In this document: positions 44,901 to 53,617 of the stretch, piece by piece
Layout of the letters: each line of letters starts with the position of its first letter
Position numbering within the stretch: the first letter of the stretch is position 1
DNA from: Enterobacteriaceae bacterium UBA2655
GTDB taxonomy: Bacteria > Pseudomonadota > Gammaproteobacteria > Enterobacterales > Enterobacteriaceae
Direction of reading: 5' to 3'
Assembly: GCA_002359495.1 (NCBI GenBank)
Contig: DENB01000025.1
Coordinates: 1-60,972 of the forward strand
Length of the DNA stretch: 60,972 nt
The notes under the pieces: generated by a model
Database searches by the model: none
What the model was told of the DNA's origin: nothing
Seen by the model: only the letters and a program-made list of their open reading frames with translations
Program-made: the position numbers and the translations under genes

Positions 44901-45791
44901 TTCGCCCTGCCCTATAACAAAAAACTCTGGAAGCTGCCGCTGTCGGAGATGGAAACCTCCTGGCTGGGCGGACGCGTGCCGTTGCCGGATCTGTCGCAAA
45001 TCATCGAAGGCGCCCTGCAGCCGCTGGCGAAACCGCTCGGACCCAACGCCCGCTTCGGCTATCCACTGCGCGGCGGCTTTCAGGCGCTGGTGTCGGGCTT
45101 CCTGCCGCATCTGAAATGTTCGCTGGAAACCAACACCGCAATAGCGAAAATTTTGCCGCAGGCGCATATCGCGATTCTGGCGGATGGCCGTCACTATCGC
45201 TATGAGCAGCTGATCAATACCATGCCGCTGCCGGAACTGATCAAATTGATGGGAGATGAAGCGCCGGAAAATGTGCAGGCCGCCGCGAAAAAACTGCGTC
45301 ACGTATCGGTACGCTGCGTGAACCTGGGCGTCGGCCGGGCGGATCTCACGGAAAAACACTGGATTTACTATCCGGGCGAAACGATATTCCACCGCATTTT
45401 CGTTCAGGGCAACGCCAGCCCGTTCTGCAGCCCGGAAGGAGGATGCGGCCTGACTTGCGAGATCACTTACTGCGCGGACAATCCGCTGCCGGTTGAGGGC
45501 GACGCGCTGATCGCCCGCTGCGTGGAGGACTGCATTAAAGTCGGCATGATCCGCCCTGAGGATGTGATCCTCTCCGCCAGCGAGGTCGATATGCCTTACG
45601 CCTATGTGGTTTACGATCATGCGCGTAAGGCGAACGTTACGCTGATTCGCCAGTGGCTGCTGACGCAGGATATTCATCTGTCAGGCCGTTACAGCGAGTG
45701 GGAATATTACAATTCCGATCACGCCTTCCTGGCGGGCAAACGCTCGGCTGAAAACGTGAAAACTCAGCTTCGTTCGCAAACGCTGGGTTAA
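41976..45791 (+). CDS. Three-domain fusion: GH1-like glycosidase, glycosyltransferase, UDP-galactopyranose-mutase-like flavoprotein
   Basis: This 1271-residue protein contains three enzymes. Residues 1-385 are a TIM-barrel glycosidase with SPMNEIS (acid/base Glu136) and LLLAETGH (nucleophile Glu293), like GH1 or related beta-glycosidases. Residues 395-770 are a GT-B glycosyltransferase beginning MKKPNLIVFSHLRWGFVFQRPQHLL with a donor-site segment PFALNASTRYISPTKVLEYMAA. Residues 790-1271 are an FAD protein with LIIGAGPTGLSAGY, GGWCRSIEDNGFTFDYAGHIMFS and YYNSDHAFLAGKRSAENV, the pattern of UGM/protoporphyrinogen-oxidase-like amine oxidoreductases. No signal peptide is seen. A plausible job is making and editing a furanose- or hexose-containing surface glycan. 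An internal AGGAG six bases before Met395 suggests it arose from two ORFs. It stands alone, with a strong terminator. Confidence 0.85.
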   Translation: MTPFSSFWQAGYEGADHINPQGERLSMNDLNAHLARVREDYAVLKRFNISTVRESVGWRLTETALGYDFSSVAVRMQAAREHDIQISWTICHYGWPEDLTLFSPDFVPRFAAFCGALARFLAPQYRDSPVYSPMNEISFLSWGLSVGVFNFVDHPDCPESERADAAKRQLIRATLAGCDAIWQADPRARILHCDPLIHVEPDDDSEECRRLTDILREAQYQAWDMLSGRREPELGGAPHYLDLVGVNYYHANQWETFSERRLFWHLADKRRKPLHELLTTLYQRYQRPLLLAETGHVGSGRGAWITQIATQVAQAQLAGVELVGICLYPIIDRPQWEETHFWTRSGLWDLDRQGPDPYARQLQQPYAHALRQAQRTLRHFQLFISSAKQAQEKGMKKPNLIVFSHLRWGFVFQRPQHLLTRLAQHYQILFIEEPLYEAGPAGIHQSSPAPNVTVIQPHTDIDAPGFHDSQIAPLQLLLSSLIDDDERPLVWFYTPMALPLLTPVQPCAVIYDCMDELSAFNQAPRQLQQRESALLSRADLVFTGGTSLYEAKKSKHAHVHCFPSSVDAVHFEQALDRNNGHPLQETLPPQRLGYYGVIDERMDLALIAALADSHPEWQIVMVGPVVKIDPATLPQRNNIHWFGQQDYQALPQFLAGWDVCLMPFALNASTRYISPTKVLEYMAAQLPIVSTAIADVERHYAGLVAIAYNPVEFIQACENALRLTPAARQALAEQMQAKVAATSWDHTAEQMHKLIQQAVAKASDSAQIDGETSAIEPAVTWLTPLTEESEPVPCLIIGAGPTGLSAGYHYGEGAVVLEKNATPGGWCRSIEDNGFTFDYAGHIMFSQDPYVLQLYEMLLGENVHWQAREAWVYNDGVYTRYPFQSALYGLPADVIKECILGAIEARYGETEARTLPLDVAAKGQLRSESRAYRRDCCADGAVPDGESCAPGSEEEASENFEQFIMRTWGKGIARHFALPYNKKLWKLPLSEMETSWLGGRVPLPDLSQIIEGALQPLAKPLGPNARFGYPLRGGFQALVSGFLPHLKCSLETNTAIAKILPQAHIAILADGRHYRYEQLINTMPLPELIKLMGDEAPENVQAAAKKLRHVSVRCVNLGVGRADLTEKHWIYYPGETIFHRIFVQGNASPFCSPEGGCGLTCEITYCADNPLPVEGDALIARCVEDCIKVGMIRPEDVILSASEVDMPYAYVVYDHARKANVTLIRQWLLTQDIHLSGRYSEWEYYNSDHAFLAGKRSAENVKTQLRSQTLG

Positions 45792-45849
45792 TTTGTCGGC
45801 ACCAGCCGGACCGGCTTGAGCGGAACCGCATTCAGGCGTAACCGTCCTC

Positions 45850-45885
45850 AGCCAGCATAGCCTTTATTGTGCTATGCTGGCTTTT
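45850..45885 (+). terminator. Rho-independent terminator after the fusion gene
   Basis: AGCCAGCATAGC / GCTATGCTGGCT form a 12-bp perfect stem around a 9-nt loop, followed by TTT and C. Confidence 0.87.
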
Positions 45886-46088
45886 CGCGCATCAGGCGCA
45901 AAAAGTTCATCAATTTTTCTGAACCCCTCCAGCAAATCTCCCTGCTTCTGTTTGTTACCTCACCGTTCTATTCTGCTGTTATCGCTATACAGTGCGGATT
46001 GATTACTCATCCACTATAGCCTGCTTCATCAATAATTTTGGTCTTTTTATCCTGTTCTGTTGCCAACAACAGCGCGTCAGGAGGAGAT

Positions 46089-46823
46089 ATGTTTCACATC
46101 ATGCGTGCCGATCCGAATCAGCTCTTTGAATATGGCGCTTTTACCCTTCGTCGCCTGCGTCCCGGAAAAATGCTCTCCGCAGAGAGCGGCGCAACCTTCG
46201 GTCCGCTGGCGATCCTTGATCATGCCGTTCTTAAAACCGGTTCGCGCGTGCCGATGCACCGACACGCGGATGATGAGATATTGACCTATATCCGGCGCGG
46301 CTCAATGGTGCATGAAGACGCCAGCGGCAACCGTACGCCGCTCTCAGCAAAGAGGCTAATGATGATGAGCGCCGGCAGCGGCATCGTTCATGAAGAGACA
46401 ACGCCGCTGGTGGAGGCGGAAACCGTGCAGTTGATCATCCAGCCAGGCAGGTCTGGCGGCGAAGGGCGCGTGCAGTTTATGGAGCGTCCCGGCGGCGCCG
46501 ACCACAATGTCTGGAGCCTGCTGGCCGCGCCGGAGGGCCATGGCGCGCCGCTGGATATACGTCAGGAGGTCTATGTCTATGACGCCAGATTGGAAAAAGA
46601 TCGCAGCCTGACGGCGCCCACCATTGACGGGTTCGCCAGCTGGCTCTACGTGCTGGATGGTGTCATCACGCTTGGCGACAGCAAGCTGGGAAAAGGCGAT
46701 GCGGCCAGCAGCGACGGCGACGCGCTGCCTGCCATCAGCGCCAGCCGCGACGCCGTTCTGCTTTGCGTGCTGGTGCGCCTGGACGCGCCGAAGGTAGGAA
46801 GCGGCATTTTCAGCGGAAGTTGA
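46089..46823 (+). CDS. Pirin family (bicupin) protein
   Basis: This 244-residue pirin has the N-terminal cupin motifs (GPLAILDHAVLKTGSRVPMHRHADDEILTYIRRGSMVHEDASGN, with His residues for the metal, and AGSGIVHEET). Bacterial pirins such as YhaK and YhhW bind Fe or Zn; some act as quercetinase, and for others the role is unknown. The start at 46089 follows AGGAGGAGAT, which is decisive over the upstream open frame to 46038. It is probably monocistronic; its end is 110 bases from the DUF2946 gene. Confidence 0.88.
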   Translation: MFHIMRADPNQLFEYGAFTLRRLRPGKMLSAESGATFGPLAILDHAVLKTGSRVPMHRHADDEILTYIRRGSMVHEDASGNRTPLSAKRLMMMSAGSGIVHEETTPLVEAETVQLIIQPGRSGGEGRVQFMERPGGADHNVWSLLAAPEGHGAPLDIRQEVYVYDARLEKDRSLTAPTIDGFASWLYVLDGVITLGDSKLGKGDAASSDGDALPAISASRDAVLLCVLVRLDAPKVGSGIFSGS

Positions 46824-46933
46824 TATTAGCGGGGCGCCTGCGGCGTCCCGCTTTCTGATAAAATTCTTTTACCCACTTCGCCCTTCGCGTTAAACTTGCC
46901 GCCTCTGATGTTCAGGAAAAATCTTACTTTCTG

Positions 46934-47386
46934 ATGGCCTTCTTCCGCGCGACGCAACAACAATTTAACGCCTGTATTGCGATACTGGCGGTGCTGCTGC
47001 TGTTTGTGGCGCCGGTCGTCTCGAAAACATTGGCTGAACGTCATCAGATGCGGATGCTTTATCCTTCGGCTGAAATGTCGATGTCGTCCGACGTCCGCTC
47101 CTCAACGGCTCACGGCTATCACGCCGCGATGCAGATGCAGCAGATGGACTCCCCGATGATCATGGACCACGGCGCCATGTCGGACGGCGGGTTTGCCTGC
47201 GGCTATTGCGATCTGCTGGTGCATGTGCCGCTGATGGCGTGGATGTTTATCCCATTCATTTGGTTATTGATGCGCATTTCGCGCGCGCCGCCGCCCCTGA
47301 TGGCCAGCGCACCTGTTATCCGCCAGCCTTACGTCTTCCCTTGTCCGCGCGCGCCGCCTCCGATGTTTTCCGGTATGACTTTTTAG
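46934..47386 (+). CDS. DUF2946-family small membrane protein
   Basis: This 150-residue protein has an N-terminal hydrophobic helix (FNACIAILAVLLLFVAPVVSKTLA), a periplasmic Met/His-rich stretch (HQMRMLYPSAEMSMSS, MQMQQMDSPMIMDHGAMSDG), a CxxC pair (FACGYCDLLVHVPLMAW) and a second membrane helix (MFIPFIWLLMRI). DUF2946 proteins are typically found beside copper- or iron-related genes and PepSY-type membrane reductases. The PepSY gene follows 76 bases on. A metal-handling role is likely from the Met/His content but is not proven. Confidence 0.78.
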   Translation: MAFFRATQQQFNACIAILAVLLLFVAPVVSKTLAERHQMRMLYPSAEMSMSSDVRSSTAHGYHAAMQMQQMDSPMIMDHGAMSDGGFACGYCDLLVHVPLMAWMFIPFIWLLMRISRAPPPLMASAPVIRQPYVFPCPRAPPPMFSGMTF

Positions 47387-47462
47387 ATTAACCGGCCATT
47401 TTCTGCGGATTGCTCCGTCAGAACGGTGGCTGCGCCCTGTTATCCTGAAAACTGGATGGACT

Positions 47463-49169
47463 ATGTCTATTTTAACTGCTAACGCACCCGCGGCGCGCGG
47501 CGCGGTGCTCTCCCTGCTGCGCCGCCTTCACTTCTATATCGGCCTGTTTGTCGCGCCTTTTATTTTTGTCGCCGCCCTGACCGGCGTACTTTATGTGTTG
47601 ACGCCGCAAATTGAAAATATGCTGTATGCGGATGCGCTTACCGCCGAGCCGCAGGGCGCGCCCAAGCCGCTATTAGCCCAGATTGCCGCCGCGCGCGCCA
47701 GCGTCGGCCAGACGGAAAAAATTTATGCCGTACGTCCCGCCCCCGGCGCGACCGATACCACGCGCGTACAGTTCGTCTCGCCCGGACTCGGCGCATCCGA
47801 ATCCCGCTCCGTCTTTATCGATCCCTATACCCTGCAGGTAAAAGGCGATATGACGGTCTACGGAACATCCGGCGTACTGCCGCTGAGAATGTGGATCGAT
47901 CAGCTGCATCGTGGCCTGTTGCTGGGCGATTTTGGCCGCAACTACAGCGAACTGGCCGCCTCCTGGCTGTGGATCGCCGCGCTCGGCGGCCTGGCGCTGT
48001 GGCTGAGCGCGCGTCCGCGTCGCCAGAAAAAGAAAGCGCAGGGACGCTTCGCCGTCGCCCGTCACTGGCATATCACGCTGGGTCTGATTTTGCTGCTCGG
48101 ACTGCTTTTTTTCTCCGCCACCGGGCTGACATGGTCGCAGTGGGCCGGCGATAACGTTAACAAGATGCGTACGGCGCTTGGCTGGCTGACGCCGCAGGTG
48201 ACGACCACGCTTGACCGCTCCGCTCCCGCCGCGCCGGTCGATCCTCATGCCGATCATCACGCGTCGATGGGCGATATGGATATGAGCGGCATGCCGGTGA
48301 AAAAAACCGACGGCAATCGCGCCGATGGCGACTGGGACCATGTATTGAGCGCGGCGCGCGCCGCCGGCATCGAAGCCGATAAGCTTGAACTGCGTCAGCC
48401 GAAAAACGCAGGCAGCGCCTGGACCGTTACGGAAATCGATCGCAGCTGGCCGACGCGCGTCGACGCCGTTTCGGTCAGACCTGATAACTTTGCCATTATC
48501 GATCACGTCAGGTTTAAAGATTTTCCGCTGGTGGCGAAACTGACGCGCTGGGGCGTTGACGCCCATATGGGCATTCTGTTTGGCCTGGCGAACCAGCTGA
48601 TCCTCGCGGCGTTCGGCCTCGGACTGTGCGCGATGATTGCGCTGGGCTACCGCATGTGGTGGCTACGCAGACCCGCTGCGCCGTCCGTCAATCCTTCGCA
48701 GACCTTAGTCGCCAGCTGGCTGGCGCTGCCGCACGCCTGGAAAGCGGCGGTTTTCGCCGTGGCGCTGGCATTGGGTTACTGCCTGCCGGTAATGGGCGTC
48801 AGCCTGCTGATGTTTATGGCTGTCGATATCGTGCGTTGGGAGCGTCAGGACAGGGCGGCCGCCCGTTCGCCGAAGGCGCCTGAGGTACAACGGAAGATTA
48901 GCGCGCAGCCGGTGGCGATCGGCAGAAAAGAGAAGCGGCATTTTCTCATCGCCGTGTCGATCGTCGCGCTGATTGCCGGCTCGGTGATTACCCAGGCGAT
49001 TGTAGGCGGCGCAATCGATCAATATCACATCCCGTTTAGCGACTGGTCGCTGCAGCTTTACGTTACGCAAATCATGATGATTGTGCTCTATACGGGCGTT
49101 TTTACCGGCTTGTTCACCGTGCCGCTCTGGTACTTTTTCCTTGGCGAAAAATCGGAACCGCAGTCGTAA
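47463..49169 (+). CDS. PepSY-associated TM helix membrane protein (FMN/heme reductase-like family)
   Basis: This 568-residue inner-membrane protein begins LLRRLHFYIGLFVAPFIFVAALTGVLYVLTPQIE, the PepSY_TM signature, with a His in the first helix. It has a periplasmic PepSY domain, the segment HWHITLGLILLLGLLFFSATGLTWSQWAGDNVNKMRTALGW, a Met/His-rich insert (HADHHASMGDMDMSGMP), a second PepSY-like part, and a C-terminal set of helices. PepSY-TM proteins resemble iron-uptake or siderophore reductases (PiuB family). The Met/His insert suggests contact with Cu or Fe. It is paired with DUF2946 and convergent with ahr. Confidence 0.85.
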   Translation: MSILTANAPAARGAVLSLLRRLHFYIGLFVAPFIFVAALTGVLYVLTPQIENMLYADALTAEPQGAPKPLLAQIAAARASVGQTEKIYAVRPAPGATDTTRVQFVSPGLGASESRSVFIDPYTLQVKGDMTVYGTSGVLPLRMWIDQLHRGLLLGDFGRNYSELAASWLWIAALGGLALWLSARPRRQKKKAQGRFAVARHWHITLGLILLLGLLFFSATGLTWSQWAGDNVNKMRTALGWLTPQVTTTLDRSAPAAPVDPHADHHASMGDMDMSGMPVKKTDGNRADGDWDHVLSAARAAGIEADKLELRQPKNAGSAWTVTEIDRSWPTRVDAVSVRPDNFAIIDHVRFKDFPLVAKLTRWGVDAHMGILFGLANQLILAAFGLGLCAMIALGYRMWWLRRPAAPSVNPSQTLVASWLALPHAWKAAVFAVALALGYCLPVMGVSLLMFMAVDIVRWERQDRAAARSPKAPEVQRKISAQPVAIGRKEKRHFLIAVSIVALIAGSVITQAIVGGAIDQYHIPFSDWSLQLYVTQIMMIVLYTGVFTGLFTVPLWYFFLGEKSEPQS

Positions 49170-49174
49170 TCAGA

Positions 49175-49202
49175 GTGCGCGTCCGCTCAGGACGCGCAAC
49201 TT
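49175..49202. terminator. Bidirectional hairpin between the PepSY gene and ahr
   Basis: TGCGCGTCC-GCTCA-GGACGCGCA is a perfect 9-bp stem in the 38-base gap between the convergent genes; T and A flanks are short. Confidence 0.65.
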
Positions 49203-49207
49203 ATTCA

Positions 49208-50224
49208 TCAGAAATCCGCTTTCAATACCACGCGGTAATTGGCTTTCCCGGCGCGCACATGCTCCAGCGCATCGTTGATTTTCGACATCGGGAAGAACTC
49301 CACTTTCGGCGCGATATCAGTGCGCGACGCCAGCTTCAGCAGGGTACGCATCTGTCCGGGCGAACCGGTAGAAGAACCGGTCACCGCCCGATCGCCCTGG
49401 ATCAGGCTAAAGGCGCCGACCTGGAAAGGCTTCATCACGGCGCCGACGGTATGGAAATTGCCTTTCGGCGCCAGCGCGTCGAAATAGGGTTGCCAGTCCA
49501 GATCCACCGCGACGGTGCTGAGAATAAGATCGAACTGACCAGCCAGCTTTTTCAGCTCTTCAGGATCACGGCTGTTTACCACATAATCAGCGCCCATATC
49601 GAGAATTGACTGTTTTTTGGCCGGCGACGAGCTGAAAGCGGTCACTTCCGCGCCCATCGCGTGCAGGATTTTAATCGCGATGTGGCCCAGTCCGCCGATG
49701 CCGATTACGCCGACACGGCTGCTGACGGAAATATTGTGCATCAGCAGCGGCTTGAACACCGTAATGCCGCCGCACAGCAACGGACCGGCTGATTCGACAT
49801 CCAGCTTCTCCGGCAGCGGGATCGCCCATTGCCAGTTAGCGCGCAGCTTATTGGCGAAGCCGCCATGGTTCAAAATCGTGGGGACGCTGCCCTGATGGCA
49901 GTTCACCTGGTCGCCGTTGATACAGGCGTCGCAGTGCTGGCAGCTTTTTGCCGTCCAGCCGATACCCACCCGCTGACCGAGGCTCAAACCTTTATTTTTC
50001 GCTGCTTCGCCTAATGCAGAGATACGACCGATAACTTCGTGGCCGCCGATCAGAGGGTACTGTGAAATGCCCCATTCGTTATCGATCATGGAGAGATCGG
50101 AGTGGCAAACGCCGCAGTAATCGACGTCAACCTCGACGTCTTCCGCATCCAATGCGCCTGCGTCGTATTCATAAAGCTCCAGAGCCTGACCCGCCTGCAT
50201 CGCCGCATAGCTTTTAATTTTCAT
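49208..50224 (-). CDS. ahr: Zn-dependent NADPH aldehyde reductase (Ahr type)
   Basis: This 338-residue medium-chain dehydrogenase has the catalytic-Zn motif [27 protein letters not shown], the structural-Zn cysteines [18 protein letters not shown] and the cofactor loop [20 protein letters not shown]. It is nearly word-for-word E. coli Ahr (YjgB), which reduces a broad range of aldehydes to alcohols with NADPH. RBS TGAGGTAATGA is present upstream. It is monocistronic, and the 440 bases upstream are very AT-rich. Confidence 0.92.
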   Translation of the reverse strand: MKIKSYAAMQAGQALELYEYDAGALDAEDVEVDVDYCGVCHSDLSMIDNEWGISQYPLIGGHEVIGRISALGEAAKNKGLSLGQRVGIGWTAKSCQHCDACINGDQVNCHQGSVPTILNHGGFANKLRANWQWAIPLPEKLDVESAGPLLCGGITVFKPLLMHNISVSSRVGVIGIGGLGHIAIKILHAMGAEVTAFSSSPAKKQSILDMGADYVVNSRDPEELKKLAGQFDLILSTVAVDLDWQPYFDALAPKGNFHTVGAVMKPFQVGAFSLIQGDRAVTGSSTGSPGQMRTLLKLASRTDIAPKVEFFPMSKINDALEHVRAGKANYRVVLKADF

Positions 50225-50665
50225 TCATTACCTCAATGTGAGTGGATGATCCGGCATGATTGTAGCAAAGCGATATGCATGCTCTTTTACCGCTTCTGCG
50301 GTCTCGTTGAAATCCAATATAAACGTTGAGGCATTACTTACCGCCGCGGCGATTATTTCTGACAAAACGGCTCATATTATTTATATCTGGCATTGTTACT
50401 TACTGCTGAGCCTGTTTTTTTTATAAAAAAATATTTAGTTTTATCGTAAATTTTTTAAGCTAAAAGATAAAAAATAATAACCATATCAATACGATATAAT
50501 TATTATATTAATGGTTTTATTTGTATTAATGCTGAATGGTTGTTTTTTATGCCTTTGCCTTTAACAATTAATCTGATTTTTAGTATCTTTTCTCTCCAGA
50601 GAAGCTCACACTGTTTGTTCACTTTCGGCTTTTATTGCCGTCTCTTCCCTCCACTGGGAGCCTGT

Positions 50666-51415
50666 ATGCCTTTCCTTACTATCGATACTGTTTGTGCCCT
50701 GACAGGGCTTCAACCCGCTACGCTATATCACTGGCGACATGCCGGTCTGATTTCGCGTCCTGCAAGCAGACAGGGCTTTAGCGACAGCCAGTATGACCTT
50801 ATTTGCAGGGTGCTTGTGTTAAGCAACACCGGCGCGACGCTGTTAGAGATGCAGGCGACGCTGCAAAACCAGCCGCCGCAGCATATCGCGGGATGGTTAG
50901 CCCGTAAAGGCGATCTGCTTTACCAACTGGAATATGGTAATGACGATGATCTGGTAAAAACGCTGCGACAGAATGCCGCGCATTACAGCGGCGACGACCT
51001 GGTTAATGCCCTGCTACGGCCGCTGAACAACTGGCTGCGCAGCGATCATCGGGCCGGCGCGGCGAAACGACTGGCACGTTTCCATTATGCGGTGGTCAGA
51101 CACGCCTGCCGGGCTATGCATCTGTCGAAAAAACAGAAAATTGACCTTCGTCTGGAGGCGGTAAGCGTAAACGACGCCACTGAAATCTGGCTGGAAGCGA
51201 TCCGGCTTACCGGTCAGGGTTTTCATGTCGAGCTGTTACTACAGGCGGCTACGCCTGCTCAGCGTCTTCAGCAATCAACGCATCATTTGATGTGGTGCGG
51301 CGCGGGTATCAGCGCGGAAACGAAAGCGGGATTAAGCGCCCGTCTGGAAAGCGGCGATCCTGTATTGCTTTGCGGGCCGGATACGCGTGTCCGTAAAGAG
51401 CCGCTTTTCGCCTGA
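50666..51415 (+). CDS. MerR-family transcriptional regulator, MlrA-like
   Basis: This 249-residue regulator has an N-terminal MerR DNA-binding motif (LTIDTVCALTGLQPATLYHWRHAGLISRPASRQGFSDSQYDLICRVLVL) and a long C-terminal domain with DDLVNALLRPLNNWLR, AVSVNDATEIWLEAIRLTGQGFHVELLLQA and HHLMWCGAGIS, which follows the layout of MlrA, the activator of csgD and thereby of curli and cellulose. The helix turns use ALTGLQPATLYHWRH in place of the more usual RYYxxxGL. The start at 50666 is chosen because GGGAGCCTGT precedes it; the open frame further up (50540) codes a non-family hydrophobic extension. The upstream 250 bases are very AT-rich. Confidence 0.78.
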   Translation: MPFLTIDTVCALTGLQPATLYHWRHAGLISRPASRQGFSDSQYDLICRVLVLSNTGATLLEMQATLQNQPPQHIAGWLARKGDLLYQLEYGNDDDLVKTLRQNAAHYSGDDLVNALLRPLNNWLRSDHRAGAAKRLARFHYAVVRHACRAMHLSKKQKIDLRLEAVSVNDATEIWLEAIRLTGQGFHVELLLQAATPAQRLQQSTHHLMWCGAGISAETKAGLSARLESGDPVLLCGPDTRVRKEPLFA

Positions 51416-51567
51416 GTTTGCTGAATTTCTGCCCCGATTGTTGCTGATATCTGTCGCCTCACTTCTGCGGCGTACGACAGATAATTCTGGATTGTCGGAT
51501 ATTGCCGCTGCGTTTTTTCGGTCATTAGCTACCCTTGTCAGTTCCGGACAAATCTGGTCAATGGACG

Positions 51568-52596
51568 ATGCTTCTGAAACCTGTCACTTTTCCGCTCTTG
51601 CGTCTTTCAGCTGTCGCTGTTCTGCTTGCCAACAGTTTTGTCGCTCAGGCTGATACCGTCTGGCTCACTAACGGCGATCGTCTGAGCGGCACGATACGCT
51701 ACCTCAGCGACGGCAAACTGGGTCTCGATACGCCTTATGCCGGTACCGTAACGCTTAACTGGAGCGCCGTTAGCACGCTCGCCAGCGATAATCCCGTCAC
51801 GGTGCAAAACAACGTTACCGGGGAGGATTATCAGGTGCGGCTCTCCTCATCCGATCCGGGCTACGTCTGGGTGGAAAAAGAGGAGCAGGAAAAGAAAATT
51901 TCAACGCAGCGTATTGATGAATTTATGAAGGCAAAGGTCAGAACCGACCAGTTAGCCTGGACCGGCAACATCGATGCCGGAGTGAATATTAAAAAGGCCT
52001 CCACTGACACCCAAGATTACAACCTCTCGTTCAACAATAAAGTGAGTAAGGGGAAGTGGCGGCATGACTTTGGCGGCACCTTCGCTCGCGAACAAGAGGA
52101 CGATAGCGTCAATACGGACAACTACAGTCTGCGTTATGCGCTGGATTACCGCCTGCGCGAACAATATTTCTGGCAGATGCGCGCCAGCTATAAGCGCGAC
52201 TGGGTGGAGGATCTCTCGCGACAGACATTAATCGGCACCGGTCCGGGCTATCAGTTTTGGGATAACGAACTCGGCGCCTTTTCGCTGTCGCTTCTTGCCG
52301 GCGGTTTCGGCTACGGCTACAGCGATGGGACAGAGGATAAACATTTCGGCACCTCTTTACGCTGGAGCTACCAGCGTTATCTGCGCGGCAAGACCCTGAC
52401 GCTCTACAGCAACGGCGACGTTGGCCATTCGCTGGACGATGACGCTATCCTGACGGTGGACGCCGAAGTCGGACTGCGTTATGCGTTGACCTCCTGGTCA
52501 ACGCTAAATATCGGCTATCACCATAACTACGTCAGCGGCACGCGCGACAGGCTGAACGAACGCCAGTTTACCACCGGGCTGGGCGTTAAATGGTGA
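51568..52596 (+). CDS. DUF481-family outer-membrane protein (YdiY-like)
   Basis: This 342-residue protein has a signal peptide (MLLKPVTFPLLRLSAVAVLLANSFVAQA), an N-terminal soluble part starting DTVWLTNGDRLSGTIRYLSDGKLGLDTPYAGTVTLNWSAVSTLASD, and a C-terminal DUF481 beta-barrel ending RQFTTGLGVKW. YdiY is an acid-inducible protein of unknown function; this has the same architecture. The start at 51568 gives the signal peptide directly; no strong ribosome site is apparent, so an upstream start at 51535 cannot be ruled out. A short helical gene converges on it. Confidence 0.82.
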   Translation: MLLKPVTFPLLRLSAVAVLLANSFVAQADTVWLTNGDRLSGTIRYLSDGKLGLDTPYAGTVTLNWSAVSTLASDNPVTVQNNVTGEDYQVRLSSSDPGYVWVEKEEQEKKISTQRIDEFMKAKVRTDQLAWTGNIDAGVNIKKASTDTQDYNLSFNNKVSKGKWRHDFGGTFAREQEDDSVNTDNYSLRYALDYRLREQYFWQMRASYKRDWVEDLSRQTLIGTGPGYQFWDNELGAFSLSLLAGGFGYGYSDGTEDKHFGTSLRWSYQRYLRGKTLTLYSNGDVGHSLDDDAILTVDAEVGLRYALTSWSTLNIGYHHNYVSGTRDRLNERQFTTGLGVKW

Positions 52597-52601
52597 CAGT
52601 A

Positions 52602-52871
52602 TCAGGACAGTTCATGATCAAGCGGCGTCCTGAAGGCGTGACGTGCGGCATGCAACAGTTGATTTGCGCTAACGGTTGGCGGCAACCGGTTCAGCACCTT
52701 GCTAGCCTGCCAGTAACAGAGCACCCTCACCTCATCCGTCTCTTTCTCGGCCATTTCCCGTAGCCGCGCACGCAGAGATATCACATCCAGCGTTTGCTGC
52801 TCATCCACCATTTCGTTGATTGTCTGATTGATGATTTGGTGAATAACTTTCCAGGAAAGATCAGTAAACAA
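52602..52871 (-). CDS. Small uncharacterised helical protein
   Basis: An 89-codon frame reads WKVIHQIINQTINEMVDEQQ, DVISLRARLREMAEKETDEVRVLCYWQASKVLNRLPPTVSANQLLHAARHAF. Composition and helix pattern look like a genuine cytoplasmic protein, possibly a small regulator, but I do not recognise a family. The start would be TTG 52871, with GAGGG six bases before it; an ATG at 52811 is an alternative without a clear site. It converges on the DUF481 gene with a 5-base gap. Confidence 0.5.
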   Translation of the reverse strand: MFTDLSWKVIHQIINQTINEMVDEQQTLDVISLRARLREMAEKETDEVRVLCYWQASKVLNRLPPTVSANQLLHAARHAFRTPLDHELS

Positions 52872-53617
52872 AATTTGCCCTCTTTTCGATACGCTGTTGC
52901 CGTTAACATATGAAATGTATCAGGAGATGCGCTGTTTTCAGTTCCGATGAGTTTAACGAGCCGACACAAGTCTGTAACTATAGTCTCTCCGGCTGCGTTC
53001 AACGCCGGCTATCACAGCACAATAAAACTTATTCTTTACTTTTAAGGCTTTCCTGAGCAAGCAAAGAAAAAAAACCGCACGCATAATCAAACGGCGTGCC
53101 AAGAGACGCCAGAAACCGCTGGCATAGCCAGCGCCTGGTGGACCTTATAGCTATGCTACTTCTGCGTTCATTATCAAACATGACTAGAAAAACGGCGCCG
53201 CGTTTCGGTATCCGTTCCGCCGGGGTTTGCTTAGCGGTAAAACCGAGCATGCATTTTGATACACGCGCGCTGTTTCGTACGGGCGCCTTTATCCCTGATA
53301 AAAATGTAATAAAGCAGGGATAAAGGTATGCCTTTTGCAAAGGCTGAATTCGGATTACGAAATTATATTTTACGACGAAAGCTTCCCCCTCCTTAATGAC
53401 ATGATCCTGTAAATAGCATAAAGCTTTAAACACTGCCGTGATCCGTTTATGAAAACGATTTCAGCGTGAAAATATACTGAATGGCCGATAAAATTTGATT
53501 GCCAGCCATAAATTATTGCCAATAAATGCCATTTTTATTTAATTTTTAACTCAAATGGATTAACATCCGTTCAGCAAAGTGCCTTTTCTTCATAACCCTC
53601 AAATAATGAGCACTAAC
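52872..53617. other. AT-rich intergenic region before luxR
   Basis: No convincing gene is seen. It contains a long inverted repeat at 53286-53326, and its right-hand part is strongly AT-rich, marking the start of the low-GC luxR/luxI segment. The minus-strand frame at 53029-53433 looks non-coding. Confidence 0.6.
53286..53326. repeat. 12-bp inverted repeat with 17-base loop
   Basis: CCTTTATCCCTG at 53286-53297 and CAGGGATAAAGG at 53315-53326 are perfect complements. There is no T tract, and no gene ends close by, so it is not an obvious terminator. Confidence 0.85.

Noticed and set aside
53029..53433. 134-codon minus-strand frame before luxR
   Set aside because: Residue pattern is not protein-like and it contains the 12-bp inverted repeat.
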